Shown: positions 48,216 through 60,297, counted from the stretch's first letter. The stretch is 64,000 bases of DNA from Erythroxylum novogranatense (GCA_029891385.1 CM057226.1:13199225-13263224), one strand, 5' to 3'. Program-made: numbers and translations. The notes: generated by a model not told the origin, from the letters alone.

Positions 48216-51200
48216 TTTTTCCTCTTACTCACCATGTGCAGGGAACCAGAAAATCCGAATTGCAGATGGTTCCCTAGCTTCAATAGCAGGAAAAGGGACA
48301 ATCCCTATTTCAACAACCTTAACACTAAAAAATGTTCTTCACGTTCCAAATCTTTGATATAACCTTGTTTCTGTTAGCAAGCTGACCAAAGATATGAATT
48401 GCAAAGCTAATTTTTGGTCAACTCATTGTATGTTTCAGGATTTAGAATCGGGGAGGATGATTGGGGTTGCTAAGGTTATTGGAGAGTTATATATTTTGCA
48501 AGAAGGCAAGGAACATGGAGAAGGGAGCTGTCACATTACTGTCAACAAGGAGGAGGAAGAAATAATGATGTGGCATTATAGGTTAGGACACCCTAGTTTA
48601 CAATACCTAAAGTGTGTGCTACCTCATTTATCTATCAATAAAAGTGCTATTTTTCAATGTGAATGTTGTGAGTTAGCTAAACTTCATAGAAGTCAGTACC
48701 CCATTCAAAACAGTCAATGTCCAGAGCCATTTATGTTGATACACAGTGATTTATGGGATCCCTCTAGAACTCAATCACCTAATGGAAAGCGGTGGTTTCT
48801 CACTTTTATTGATGATTGCTCTAGGGTCACATGGGTGTTTCTTTGGGGAGATAAATCGGAATTTTATGCCACAATAGTATCCTTCTATAACATGGTGAAA
48901 ACTCAATTTCAAATGGATATTAGAATGTTAAGAAGTGATAATAGGAAGGAGTATGTGAACTTGGCAGTAAAAAATTTCCTAGACAGCAAAGGGATTATCC
49001 ACCAAACCTCTTGCAATTACACCGCATAACAAAATGAAATTTCAAAAAGAAAAAAAAAAGACATCTTTTAGAGGTAGCTAGGGCCATTAACTTTCAAACA
49101 CATGTCCCGAAATACCTATGGGGAGAAGCAGTTCTCACTGCCAACTTTTTGATCAATAGATTTCCCTCCAAAACCTTAAAATTCCAAACCCCATTACAAA
49201 TCTTCTCTTCTTTCTTCCCTAACACAAAACCGAACCCACCTGTCCCTCTGAAAATATTTGGCAGCACTGTGTTTGTTAAAACCATGATCCTAAGAAATCC
49301 AAACTAGATCCTAAAGCTATCAAACGTATTTTTGTTGGATACTCTAGAACCCAAAAGGGATATAGATGTTTTGATCCAATATCTCGGAAGTTTTTTACCT
49401 CTATGGATGTCACATTTTTTTAGGGTAAACCGTATGTTAGCCACACTCATCTTTAGGGGGAGTATTTCAGTAAGGAAGATGAGAGGTCTAATGGGAAAAA
49501 TACTGAGATTTTGAACCTAGAAGGATCAGCAGTAGAGAAGATTACTAGACAGGGGGAGGAAACAGAAAATCAGGAAGAAGAAAATGTTGAAAAGGAAGCT
49601 GAAAAATAGAAAACACTCCACGGTGCAGTATATAGCAGGGGAGCAAGGGAAGTAATCTTTGATACAACCCAATTATCATCTTCGAATCTAAGTCCTGATA
49701 TCTCTCAATCTGAAACTGAAATCAATAGCACCCAATCAGGTAACTCAAATGATCTCCTTGGTGATATTTTTCTTCCTATTGCAATGAGAAAAGGGAAAAG
49801 ATCATGCACACAATACCCTATTTCCAACTTTGTCTCTAATGCAAAATTGTCTCCAACTTTTTTTGCCTTTATTTCCACACTAACCAGCGCAGAAATTCCA
49901 AACAATATACATGATGCTTTAGCTATTCCTGAGTGGAAGGAGGCAGTTTTGGAAGAGTTAAAGGCCTTGGAAAAGAATGGAACATGGGAGAAAATAGATC
50001 TACCAAGAGGGAAGAAATTGGTTGGATGCCGGTGGATATTTACCATTAAATACAATGCAGATAGGTCAACAGAAAGATTTAAAGCTCGGTTGGTAGCAAA
50101 GGGTTATACTCAAACATTTGGGGTGGACTACACTGAGACATTCTCCCCAATGGCAAAGTTGAATACTGTCAGAATTCTACTATCAGTGGCTGCATGTTTA
50201 GACTGGCCTTTAATACAACTAGATGTTAAAAATGCCTTCTTGAATGGTGACTTGAAAGAGGAAGTGTACATGGAGCCACCTCCTGGGTTTGAGAAAAGCT
50301 TTGGAGACAAGGTGTGCAAACTTAGAAGGTCTCTATAAGGACTAAAACAGTCCCTAAGAGCCTGGTTTGATAGATTCACCAAATTTATAACAAGTAAGGG
50401 TTATTCCCAAGGCCAATCAGATCATACTTTGTTTACTAAAAAGAATAGGGAAGGAAAGATTGCTGTCCTAATAGTGTATGCGGATGATATCATAATTACT
50501 GGAAGTGATCAAGTGGAGATAGAGGAATTACAAACTCAACTTGGGAAGGAATTTGAAGTAAAAAACTTGGGGCAGCTTAGATATTTCCTTGGTATGGAAG
50601 TAGCTCGATCTAAGAAGGGAATTGTGGTGACTAAAAGGAAATATACTTTGAATTTATTAAAAGAGACAGGTTTAAGTGACTATAAACCATGTGATACACC
50701 AGTGGAACAAGGAAAAATACTTGGGCAGCCCGAAAATGGTACTCCAGTAAACAAGGAAAGGTACCAAAGACTTGTTGGGAAACTTATTTACTTATCTCAC
50801 ACTAAGCCAGATATAGCATTTGCAGTGAGCTTAGTAAGTCAATTTATGCACTCACCATATGAAGAACATTGGGAGGTTGTTATCAAAATTTTGAAGTATC
50901 TAAAGGGATGTCCTGGTAAGGGGTTGTTCTTTGAAAAGAAGGAAGAAAGAAGCATAAAAGTCTACAAGGATGCAGACTATGTTGGCTCCATTATTGACAG
51001 AAGGTCAACATCAGGCTACTGCACTTATATTTGGGGGAATATGGTCACATGGAGGAGTAAAAAGCAGAATGTAGTAGCTAGAAGTAAGGCGTGTGAGCAT
51101 GTGGCTATGGCTCAAGGAGTGTGTGAAGTTTTATGGCTCCGAAGAGTTATGTCTGAGTTAAACTTGGAAGATAAGTCTCCTATGAAGTTGTATTGTGACA

Positions 51201-51427
51201 ATAAGGCAGCCATTAATATTGTACACAATCCAGTACTCCATGAAAGGACAAAGCATATAGAGGTTGATAAGTACTTTATAAGGGAAAAAATGGAAGATGG
51301 AAGCATATGTATCCCATTTGTTCCTACTAAAGAACAAAGAGCAGATGTCTTCACAAAGGGGCTACTTAGACAACCATTTGAAGAACAAATTAGCAAGTTG
51401 GACATGATAGACATCTTTGCACCAACT
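48216..51427 (+). pseudogene. copia-3 pol: protease, integrase, RT and RNase H, broken
   Basis: After LTR-B the protease tail resumes. GAG-pre-integrase HYRLGHPSLQYL is at about 48573. The HHCC region has CECCELAKLHR, and the integrase core has IHSDLWDPSR, FIDDCSRVTW and LRSDNRKEYVN (about 48738-48960). A stop at 49027 and an expanded A-run near 49040-49060 break the QNG..ERK motif. RT spans about 49900-50700 (LDVKNAFLNGDL; stop at 50336 just before GLKQS; YADDIIIT at 50476). RNase H runs to 51427 with ADYVGSIIDRRSTSGYC, LYCDNKAAINIVHNPVLHER and FTKGL. The reading frame from 50429 to 51430 is intact. Confidence 0.92.
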
Positions 51428-51437
51428 TGAGGGGGAG

Positions 51438-51674
51438 TGTAGAGAATCCCATAATAATAGATAGAATCCCATAATAATAGGTATTCCCTTAATTAAGGGA
51501 TTATCCTTATAGAGTATCCTTAGCTGTAATATCTAGCTATATTAGGGATATTTCCAAATAAGGAGCCTTCCTAATTAGGAAGACTTCCATAACTATGTAC
51601 CCTAGCTCTATATAAGCATAGCAGTATCTGTACATCTTTTTTTATCAACTGAATAAAAGTCAGCAACTTTTACA
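51438..51674 (+). repeat. 3' LTR of copia-3
   Basis: 237 bp, TGTAGAGAATC...TTTTACA, preceded by the PPT GAGGGGGAG (51429-51437). It has TATATAAGC near 51610. Confidence 0.93.
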
Positions 51675-51850
51675 ATATATAATGTATGAAAGAGTATGTA
51701 ACATATGCAATTGAAGCATATAATCAGCTATGGCATATGTTTAACGATATTATTTCCTTAATAGTGTAGTCATTCTTATGTATAAATAGCTCTTTTTGTT
51801 TTTATTTTCAAATTCAATTAAAAAAGATTTTGTTTGAGTTTTAAATTTTG
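51675..51850 (+). repeat. Remainder of the copia-4 3' LTR
   Basis: Continues TGTTAACATATA (37705-37716) across copia-3 with ATATATAATGTATGAAAG, and contains a TATAAATAG box near 51782. The distal LTR end was not identified. Confidence 0.6.
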
Positions 51851-53950
51851 ATTTTAGTTTCTACTATCTTTTAATTTATGAAAATCATAAAAGTCAATTT
51901 TGTTTTCTGCTATTTTTTCATAAACTAATCTAGTATCCATTAAATATATTATTTAATCATTTAATATTAATTATCAATAAAATTATGAATAATTTTATTT
52001 TAATAATTAATTTAAATAGTAATTAAAAAAGTAATGTAATTTAATAATTATTAATAAATAGTAATTTAAAAATAATGTAATTTAATAATTATTAATAAAT
52101 ATAATTTTAAATTTTGAATATATTCAAAGCATACAAAATTTTAAATAAAATTTAGATAAAATATGCTTTAAATATTAAAAGTAAATATTAATTTTATAAA
52201 TAAAATTATTTATTATAATAAAATATTTAATTTTATTTATAAAATAATTTATCTTTAAATTTTACCTAATATTTAATTATTATCAATAATAAAAATATAA
52301 TTATATTTACATTAATAACTAAACAATTTTTTAAAATGAAAAGACAGAAACAAAAACAAAAATAACAAAAATGACAAATGACAAAGGAAAGTAAAATAAG
52401 AAGATCTATAATTTAAGCATAGTTTAGTTCTACTTTTGTTTTTCTATTGTAATTTTAGTTTTATTTTCAATTTTTGTTTCGCTTTTCTTTCAAATAAAAA
52501 CAAAAATCTAGTTAGTTGTTAATGTTAATATAGTTGTATTTTATCACTAATAATAATTATATTTTTAAAAAACTAAAAGATAAATTATTTTTAATTAAGT
52601 AAATTTATTTAATAACTTATATAATATCTATTTTAATATTATGTTATTTTAATAAAATAAATAATTTAAATTTTATTTAAAAGTAATATTTATTTGAAAT
52701 ATATTTTAATTATAAATCAAATTTTATTTGAATATTTATATATTTTAAATTTAATTAAATTTATTAATAATTATTAAAATTTAATTACATATAATTTAAT
52801 CATAAAATTAAATTAAATTATATTATTCATAATTTTATTGATAATTAATTTTAATTTATTAAATATATAATGTTGAATTAAATTATTCATAATTTATTAA
52901 AATTTAAATAATTAAATAGTATATTAAATGATAGTAAATCAAATTAAAAAAAACAAAACAAGAAACAAAACTACTTTTGTGACTTTCATAATTTTGAAAA
53001 CAGGAAGAAACTGAAATTAAAAATAGAACTAAAACTCAAGCAAATAATTTTTAACTGAATTTAAAAACAAAACAAAAATTAAAAATAAAATGAACACAAA
53101 CACCCTTTAACCTATGTCACAAGTCATTGTAAATGCTTAATCACTACAAATTACTCAATCTTGCTAATTATAGCACTATTTTTATAATATATTATTAACT
53201 AGATCAATGCTTTTAAAACTGGATTGGATATCCAACCAGTTAAAGAAAAAGTTAAACGCTCAATCAAGATTAAGCTGTTATAAAATCGATACATAATGAA
53301 TAAGAAAATTACAAAAATAAGTAAAATATAGTATAAAATAAAATATGTACTAATAATGCTTATTAATATATAATAAACTAAAAGTATATTTAATGATTTA
53401 AACTACAAATGAATCTAGCATAAATTTTAAAATAATAATAAAATTGTTTTCTATATTATTATTTATTTAAGGACTTATAACAGTTGAAATATGTTTAAAA
53501 ATCAACAGAAAGAACTTTAACTTTATTCTAACTTATTTTAATATCCTTTAATATGTTTTTATAGCTTAAATATTATTTTAACACATTCTTAAATTATCTT
53601 CAGCAAAATTACATATATATTAACTAATAATTTAATTTATTAATCAAATTTATGATAAAATAATAATTAGTTTTAACAATAATAATTTTAAAAGTTCAAT
53701 TAAAATATTAATTAGAGATAAATAAAAACCTAAAATTTGACAAATATAATTTTTAGTGAGAATAAATAAATTTAATATTTTTAACAATTATAATTTTAAA
53801 TAGATTTTTAATTAAAATATAAAAAGATAAGCAAAGAATATAAATTTTGAAAAATATAATTCATTAGTTAAATTATATAAAAGAATTTTAAAAATCCAAT
53901 TAAAATTCAAAAGATTTATGAATTATTAAAAATCTCAACTTCCATTCTTT
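51851..53950. other. Very AT-rich intron sequence
   Basis: Dominated by AATTTAATAATTAT-like low-complexity sequence. No gene or TE recognised. ATAATTTTATT and its complement recur many times, so weak inverted repeats are abundant. Confidence 0.6.
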
Positions 53951-54010
53951 CAAAATTAAAGATTGACAATGAAGGCTTTGTAGAGAGGAGGCTTGTGTTG
54001 GGGGGAGGGG

Positions 54011-54143
54011 ATCCTCTGTCCCCCTACCCTGTCCCTACCCAGTCCCCTTCTCATCTTAGCCATCCATTCATGTGGGACCCACATGGATGGATGGCTAAGA
54101 TGAGAAGGGGATTGGGTAGGGACAGGGTAGGGGGACAGAGGAT
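54011..54143. repeat. 133-bp near-perfect fold-back (MITE-like hairpin)
   Basis: Centred at 54077 (TGTGGGACCCACA). The two 66-bp arms, starting ATCCTCTGTCCCCC on the left, differ at two positions by eye. It lies in intron 2, about 370 bp from exon 2. No flanking target duplication was resolved. Confidence 0.88.
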
Positions 54144-54202
54144 TTGAGGTCTGTGTTGGGTCCCATATATTTAGAAAAATGACTCTTTCTGGGGATGGGA
54201 TC

Positions 54203-54313
54203 TTCTGTGCCATCTGCCTCTGTCATCCCTGTGCCATTCACTTCATCGGATAATAATAAATGGCACAGGCATGACATAATGCACAGGGATGGCATAAAGG
54301 AGATGGAACAGAG
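54203..54313. repeat. Second, imperfect fold-back
   Basis: The left arm (TTCTGTGCCATCTGCC through CCCTGTGCCATT) pairs with the right arm (AATGGCACAGG through GGAACAGAG), with about 19 extra bases in the right arm. It starts 60 bp after the first hairpin and opens with a similar GGGATCYTCTGT sequence. Confidence 0.6.
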
Positions 54314-54512
54314 AGAAATCTCTTCTTTATAATCATTATAAGAGTGTCTTTTTCCGAGAAGTTAGGTATTGAGGGCATCGGTTTAAAATTAACCTTGCAA
54401 TAAATGAAGGCCAGTGATTGTTGTTTTCAAGTAGTCTTTGTAATTATGCAGGGAAATGACGATTTCTTGTTCCCACATTTTCTGCGGTAAGTAAATATAT
54501 TCAGTGGCGTAC

Positions 54513-55350
54513 CTTGATGACATGCCATTCCTTGACCTTATTGTCAGGCTCGTCCAGTGGCTCAACGGCAGAACGAAAATAGGCCTCTGGGGATCTTGGC
54601 TCGACATTGAACTTCTTGCAAAAGGGTAACCAATATTTTGAGAATTTTGATGCTTCTAACATTGCGTAAAATGTTAAGTCTGAGCCTCCGTCATCAGATA
54701 AGTAAACGTTTAACTTCTCTGGAGGGTAATCATAAGCCATCACCGACAACACCGTGTTAACCACCATGATCGGCGGCTCCATCACCGGGTCTGCGGTGCA
54801 GACAAAGATATCTATACCAGGCAAATACTTCTCGTATCTTTTGCTTGGCAAATCACCATTGTCAAAAGTGAGTATTCCAACAAAATCGAATCGTATATAG
54901 TGAAAATGATGTGCCACTACAACCTAGTAACAACCTACTAATCACAACTAACAACCCACTAACCAGCTTTCTACTAACATAAGTAATGACCTGAAAAGCT
55001 GGTATCCACTAACACAAGCACGATCGCACATTTTTACATTAATCTCTAACAATATATACAGAAGTGGGAAAGAAGAGGGACCTTTGAGAGAGCCTATCTC
55101 TGAAAGTGAACCGATAAACAGGGTTCCATCGAAGGACTTGAGTGACAATCCAGTAAAAGGTGAACCATACTTCTGCTATGAACAGTCCAATCCAAGCCCA
55201 TCTCTGTAGTAATCCCTCTGGTAAGTAACTGATTCTGTACACCCATATTAAGCAGATAGCAACCAATACTGAAGCTAGATAGAACTTGAAAAGCAGACGT
55301 TTCCTTGATGACTTGGTTTCAAAGAGAGGGAGGCTACTGCTTCTTCCCAT
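54513..55350 (-). CDS. Cellulose synthase-like protein E type, exons 1-2
   Basis: Exon 1 is 55350-55082 and exon 2 is 54837-54513, joined by a 244-bp GT-AG intron that splits an Arg codon (SQ-R-YEKYLPG). The start MGRSSSLPLFETK matches the family's usual MGR...PLFETK opening. Two N-terminal membrane helices follow at about residues 20-45 and 50-75 (LASVLVAICLIWVYR; GLFIAEVWFTFYWIV). Exon 2 has DIFVCTADPVMEPP and YLSDDGGSDLTF, whose DD (138-139) is the first catalytic aspartate site, and NVEPRSPEAYF. It ends VIK at codon 198, ready to join exon 3 at 27609. No lesion is visible in these exons. Confidence 0.93.
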
Positions 55351-55880
55351 CTCTCTCCCTCACTCCCTCTTTCCAATTCCTATCTTTTTTTCTTTTTTGA
55401 AAATTGAAAATGTTTCATTTACTATGCTCACTATTTCCGGATTGAACAGAAGGTACACAGACCGAAGAAAAGTTATAGAGAATCATAACATTATAGTATT
55501 TAACAGTCCAGCGTTTAGAGATACTAACTTGATCTCATGCTTGATGTTAACATGTGTTCAGCTTTCCTTGCTACTTCTGTGGTACGTATTCCATTCAAAA
55601 TCATGGCCACTAATCGATGCTTATCTTCTTCGACTTAGTTTGTATACCCCGACAATTCCTTTCTTTTTCAAATCATAGAGATGAAAGTGATAAAGGCTAC
55701 CTTAAAAATGATAGCGTTTTAAACAAAGTTTTAAAAAACGTAGCTTATAATACATACAAGAATTGAAAGAAAAAAGTATAGGAGATGGAATTAAAACCCC
55801 TTCGCTTTCCTCTTTATTTCTATTATGATCTAAGCTAAGTAATCTTCTAAATAACATATCATGTTTGCTAATTTTACTCG
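55351..55880 (-). other. Upstream region of the CslE gene
   Basis: Sequence 5' of the start codon. On the minus strand it contains a purine-rich GAGGGAGTGAGGGAGAGAG leader immediately before the ATG. I could not place a clear TATA box, and the frame on the plus strand (55286-55678) has no recognisable motifs. Confidence 0.4.
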
Positions 55881-55884
55881 AGTT

Positions 55885-56100
55885 TTTTGTCCCTGATTAC
55901 TTCAACTTGTAATGCAACCTTAACCTTGTTTTTTTCCTCTTAAAGGTGTTGAATGATTGTTTTATTTGTTGAGGTTGAAACATTTAGCTCAAAGTCATAA
56001 CTAAGACCTTTCACAAAGCCAGAACGTGTACCAAGTATTGTATCACAAATGTCTTCAGTATTGAGCTCATTCTTCTCAGCATAGATTTCTATGACAACTC
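55885..56100 (-). pseudogene. TnpA-like (Ptta/En/Spm) peptide remnant
   Basis: The minus strand from about 56098 encodes VIEIYAEKNELNTEDICD and TILGTRSGFVKGL. The ILGTRSG-x2-KGL motif is a feature of C-terminal segments of plant CACTA-associated proteins. One stop follows (near 55943), after which the frame stays open to about 55885. It leads directly into the repeat shared with position 1. Confidence 0.45.
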
Positions 56101-56434
56101 TTACATCTTAATCTAAAATTAAATAAAGAAAATCAGTATTCAATCTAAATATTACTACCTACTATTATATTAATAAATGAACTAAAATATTGAACAAATT
56201 TGTATACTTATATTGTTGTTTTTTACTTCTTCTAAAACCCATCATTTACTTTCCTTATAATGAATGACTTTATATAATGTGATTCTATCACACTCTTATC
56301 CACGTAGTTTCTTCTTACTTTGTTTTATGAAAGAAAAATACAAGGTACAATAAGTAATGTAGTGTTCATTGATGTAAGTATAACTTGTAAACAAAGATCT
56401 TACATATTCATTTCGGACAACTATAAATGACTTT
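56075..56434. repeat. Dispersed repeat, copy 2 (partner at 1-355)
   Basis: Matches 1-355 in the same orientation over its length, including AAATACAAGGTACAATAAGT and the closing TTTCGGACAACTATAAATGA. A short stretch near 56220-56245 differs. Confidence 0.75.
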
Positions 56435-56689
56435 GACCCTTGATTGTGAAATGTTTTCGTTTTTGCTCTACTAACCTTTGTTAGTGTTATGATCTAGAAT
56501 TCAATCATTAGATGGTTGTATTCTAATAGTTATGTTTATGAATTGGATGGTTTATATAATTTTTTCCATGAGTTTTCAATATTTATGGATTATTCGAGTT
56601 AAGGACTTGGATTGTAGAACTCTGTAATGGAAAATAATGATTACTTTGAAATGTCGCTAATCTTGGTAATTAACATGGAATACTAATTG
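56435..56689. other. AT-rich spacer
   Basis: No gene or repeat recognised between repeat copy 2 and the gypsy LTR. Confidence 0.5.
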
Positions 56690-57148
56690 ACTACTAAAGG
56701 ATTAGTGTGTGGATTAAATGATGGTGATGTTCTACAAACCATTCTGGTTGGGTCGGCTATATTGGACCCGAGCCCAATCCCACAGGCCGATCGGTCGGTC
56801 TCACATCCATCAATTAATTCCGGCCTGACCCACACATCCATGGCCCAACAATAGAAGAACATCTCACATGCACGTACGTAAAGACCTAAACCTAGCTGAA
56901 AAACCATATAAAAGGTATTATTCTCATAACAGAGGTACGCACAATCATTAACCTAGCTTTCTCTGCGTTTATCAACCTCACCCTCACCAGAAAACTGACT
57001 TAAGCGTCGGAGGGGCTAATCGAGACACAACCCCCGTCAAGCCTTCCTTGTTTTGCAGGTATCTTCACACCGAATTCACCACAAAAGACAGTCAATCATA
57101 TGGAGCACAACGGCAACATTCCGTCCTGCCAGAATCAGGCAGAACCAA
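56690..57148 (+). repeat. Probable 5' LTR end of the Tat-type element
   Basis: Contains a TATATAAAAGG box near 56905 and the block CTGACTTAAGCGTCGGAGGG near 56995, typical of Tat-type LTR R/U5 regions. It ends before the PBS at 57150. The start is not fixed. Confidence 0.6.
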
Positions 57149-57149
57149 A

Positions 57150-57168
57150 TGGCGCCCACCACGGGGCC
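57150..57168 (+). other. Primer-binding site of the Tat-type element
   Basis: TGGCGCCCACCACGGGGCC, the usual form of the Tat-lineage PBS region. Confidence 0.65.
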
Positions 57169-57229
57169 GACTTCCAAGCACCACGCCCGTAAACACAAAT
57201 CACCAGCGACGGTGATGAATCTCGATATA

Positions 57230-58810
57230 ATCGCTGTCATGGCTCTGGCGATGCAACGATAAGCTCACAGCTCGCGATCGCCACTGCACTACATGTCTCG
57301 TGACGAATCCTCTAATCCTAACGATCAACTGCAGCCTCAAATCTTAGAACAAGAAGAACAAAGCGTGGCCTTAGAGGATAACGTTGCATTCAATGCGCGC
57401 ACGAATCTCCAGCACCGGTTAGGCGCAGATCCTCCTCCGTCTACGCACACCATCCCGACCGGAAGCAGATAGAGGAGGCATTAAACCGGTGATTCGCCAG
57501 ATTTGTAGCCTCAGCCAAGACAATGACCTCCGTTATGCTGGCCAATGCCCGACAAATCACTTAACAACCAATCATCGCCCATCCAAGCCCTAAAAAATCG
57601 TGGATGATCGGATTAACTTTTATGAAGCCAGTCCGGACGTAATGGCGCAAGACTCTCCTTCACCCCAAAAATTCGATGACCTCCAAGACCTAAGACAAAA
57701 ATACCGACCGAGAAATACACTAGAAAGACCGACCCCGGATTATCTGCAGACTTCCATCCATGATAAATCTACATTGTGTTCCAGACGCTATCCAATGTAA
57801 GGCTTTCGCACGGCCTTCCAAGAGGAGCTCGGCGATGGTTTCAACAAATTTGCCCCGAGTCAGATCACATGCTTCAAGATTTCAGTTGTTATTCTGAACC
57901 GGTTCGCCACTAGTAAACGGCAGAAAAGATACTACCGGAGGTGATGCAACTTACCCAAGGAAGAAACGAGTTTATGGAGTTCATCACTCGGCTCAATAAC
58001 GGCGGTCGAGGTGCCCGACCACACCGTCGTCCACGTTGGTAGCGGCCATGACCAATACGAGGACGAGGAGTTTAAGAAGTCACTAGCCTCGATCAACCCC
58101 GATCCGCTCAGAAATAAGAAATAGGCGGATAGGTATATTCACCAAGAAGTGCTGAAAAATACGAGGCGACGATCTGATGATCGTCAAGAATAATGTAGGC
58201 GAGCAATTAGCATAAGCGGCAAAAAGCCACCGAATCGAGAAGACCGATCGACCGGCTGTGGATATCGACTGTGAGTTCACCCCACTAAACAAAGGCGATA
58301 TGAAGAGGTCTTTGGCAAAGAATGAGAGCAGATGGAGAAACTGTCCGAGAACCCGAAAAAATGAAGACCCCCTACAAGGATAGGAACCCTAATTTGTATT
58401 GTCGTTTCCACAAAGAGATCGGTCGTGACACGGAAGATTGCTGGCAGTTGAAAAAAGAAATCGAATTCCTCATACAAAGGGGAAGGTTAGGCCGATTTGT
58501 GAAGCACGGGCAGAATGCCGATCGGGATAATTGACGCAGGACAGGTCGGCCAGACAATAGACGACCGCCCTGGAGCATAAATGACAGAAATGACGAAGGG
58601 AGGCAGAATGCAAATTCGGATAATCGACGAGAAGAGAGAGGGCGGTCGAGGGAAAGAAATGACGGAAATGTCGTGCAACAAGACGACCGACCGACTGGAG
58701 TCATTAATATGATATTCGGTGGAAATACAGCCGGGGGATCCACCAACAAAGGGAGAAAAAAATATGTCAAATAGGTCGGCAAAGACTCATCCATCAAAAA
58801 GCCAAGGGAG
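57230..58810 (+). pseudogene. Tat-type gag, heavily broken
   Basis: Fragments in all frames. The best-preserved piece is at about 58385-58500: YCRFHKEIGRDTEDCWQLKK then EIEFLIQRG, the conserved C-terminal motif of this gag type. An FQEEL-GDGFNKFAP-type segment lies near 57815. Stops and frameshifts throughout. Confidence 0.75.
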
Positions 58811-58819
58811 AGTGACGGG

Positions 58820-60297
58820 ATGATATCATTTGACGAGTCCGACCTCAATGGAATAAGTTGCCCTCATGACGACGCCCTCGTGGTAAACCTGAACATGGAC
58901 GGATACGAGGTAAAAAGGGTGATGATCGACACAGTACTCAATGACTTGTTGTATTATGAGGCCTTCAAACAGATGAAGATACCAAGATCGACTACTACCC
59001 ACGACGGCCCCATCAAAGGGGTAACAGGCGCCACCTACCCGCTCGCCGGGTGTACTTGAAATCAAGTTCGCGTAAACCGACGATAGAAAGGACGTTGAGT
59101 TCTGGTTGTAAAGTTTCAAGGACGACAATGCAATAATCGGCGGGCAACTCAAAATGCCCTCAGTCACCGTGTCCACCTACTACCAAGTTATGAAGTTCCG
59201 ACACCCCACCTGAGTCTCAGATTGTTAGAGGTCAAGAAAGAATCGCCAGGGAATGTTACTTAGCAGAGACTAAAATATTAGATGGGGTGGTAGTGCTGAC
59301 GAGCTCTCTTGATGTGAGAACCGACGAAGAGACGGACATGATGAACCCGGTGGAAGAAACGCAGAAGGTCGTACTGGACGAAGCTGACCCTTCTAAGTTC
59401 ACAAACCTAAGTTCCGAGCTGCAGAGGGACCTGGTTAAAGAAATCACAGATTGTTTGATGGAAAATAGGTCGGTTTTCGCTTGGGTATCGAGCGACATGT
59501 CCGAAATTTCTCGATCAGTCGCATCTCACTCCCTCGGTATTCGGCATGACTATAAGCCGATCAGACAAAAGAAGCGATGGCACAGCAAGGAGCGACAGGG
59601 GGTGATCGAGAAGGAAGTAGCAAAGTTGCTGGAGGTCGGGTTCATCCGAGAGGTCAAATTTCCTGAATGGCTCGCCAATGTCGTTTTAGTGAAAAAGAAG
59701 AACGGGAAGTGGAGAATGTACATAGATTTCACCGACCTGAACAAAGCGTATCCAAAGGACAGCTTCCCATTGCCTAAGATCGACCAATTAGTAGATTCCA
59801 CCTCAGGGCATGAGCTGCTCAGCTTCCTGGATGCTTTCTCGGGCTATCATCAGATCCAAATGAGCCTGGAAGACGAAGAAAAGACCGCCTTCATAACCGA
59901 CCAGGGCACATATTGCTACCAAGTAATGCCTTTCGGCCTGAAAAATGCCCGGGCGACCTATCAACGGCTCGTCACAGAAGTCTTTAAAAAATAGATTGGT
60001 CGGACGGTGGAAGCTTATGTGGATGATATGGTGGTCAAAAGTAAGACGTCCATGAGCATGTACAAGATCTCAAGAAGTCTTCTGCACTCGAATAAATTCA
60101 GATGAAGCTAAACCCTAAAATGCGTGTTTGGGGTGGCATCCGAAAATTCACGGGTTTATGATCACCAATGGAGAATCGGGCTAATCTAGAGAAGATCGAG
60201 GCCATCATACAAATGTCTTCGCCCAATGATGCTTGAAAGATGTTCAGATATCGACGGTCGGATAGTTTCACCGAAAGGTGTTCATTTCAGATTAGAG
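58820..60297 (+). pseudogene. Tat-type pol part 1: protease and reverse transcriptase
   Basis: The protease segment is at 58820-59059 (PHDDALVVNLNMDGYEVKR); the DTG active site reads DTV. RT is open from 59287 to 59994: VFAWVSSDM, GFIREVKFPEWLANVVLVKK, PKDSFPLPKIDQLVDST, LLSFLDAFSGYHQI and VMPFGLKNARATYQRL. A TAG at 59992 replaces the expected glutamine before IGR. The YVDDMVVKS motif is at 60016-60042 in the same frame, then frames break up until LTR-C at 60298. Confidence 0.9.

Larger units (their letters stand above)
37717..51674 (+). mobile_element. Ty1/copia element copia-3, with two nested LTR insertions
   Basis: The LTR start TGTAGAGAATC lies at 37717 and the 3' LTR is 51438-51674. 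The target duplication is ATATA (37712-37716 and 51675-51679). The PBS follows the 5' LTR directly (TGGTATCAGAGC, 42579-42590), and the PPT GAGGGGGAG is at 51429-51437. Without LTR-A and LTR-B the element would be about 5.0 kb, a normal copia length. It sits in the 3' LTR of copia-4. Confidence 0.95.
27610..54512 (-). other. 26.9-kb intron 2 of the CslE gene
   Basis: The donor is at 54512-54511 (AAG|GTACGC on the minus strand) and the acceptor at 27611-27610 (TTCAG|GAAG). Exons 1+2 total 594 bp, exactly 198 codons, and exon 3 resumes in phase 0 with a sequence (HVIK then [12 protein letters not shown]) that matches the family's continuous VIK-x-YEEMxNRIE segment. So the two exon blocks belong to one gene, although the intron is filled by nested retrotransposons. 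27610-28740 and 51850-53950 are very AT-rich with no gene recognised. Confidence 0.85.

Noticed and set aside
43788..48220. TTTTT as firm target duplication of LTR-B
   Set aside because: It lies in a run of eight T, so the match has little weight; insertion is supported instead by the interrupted copia frame.
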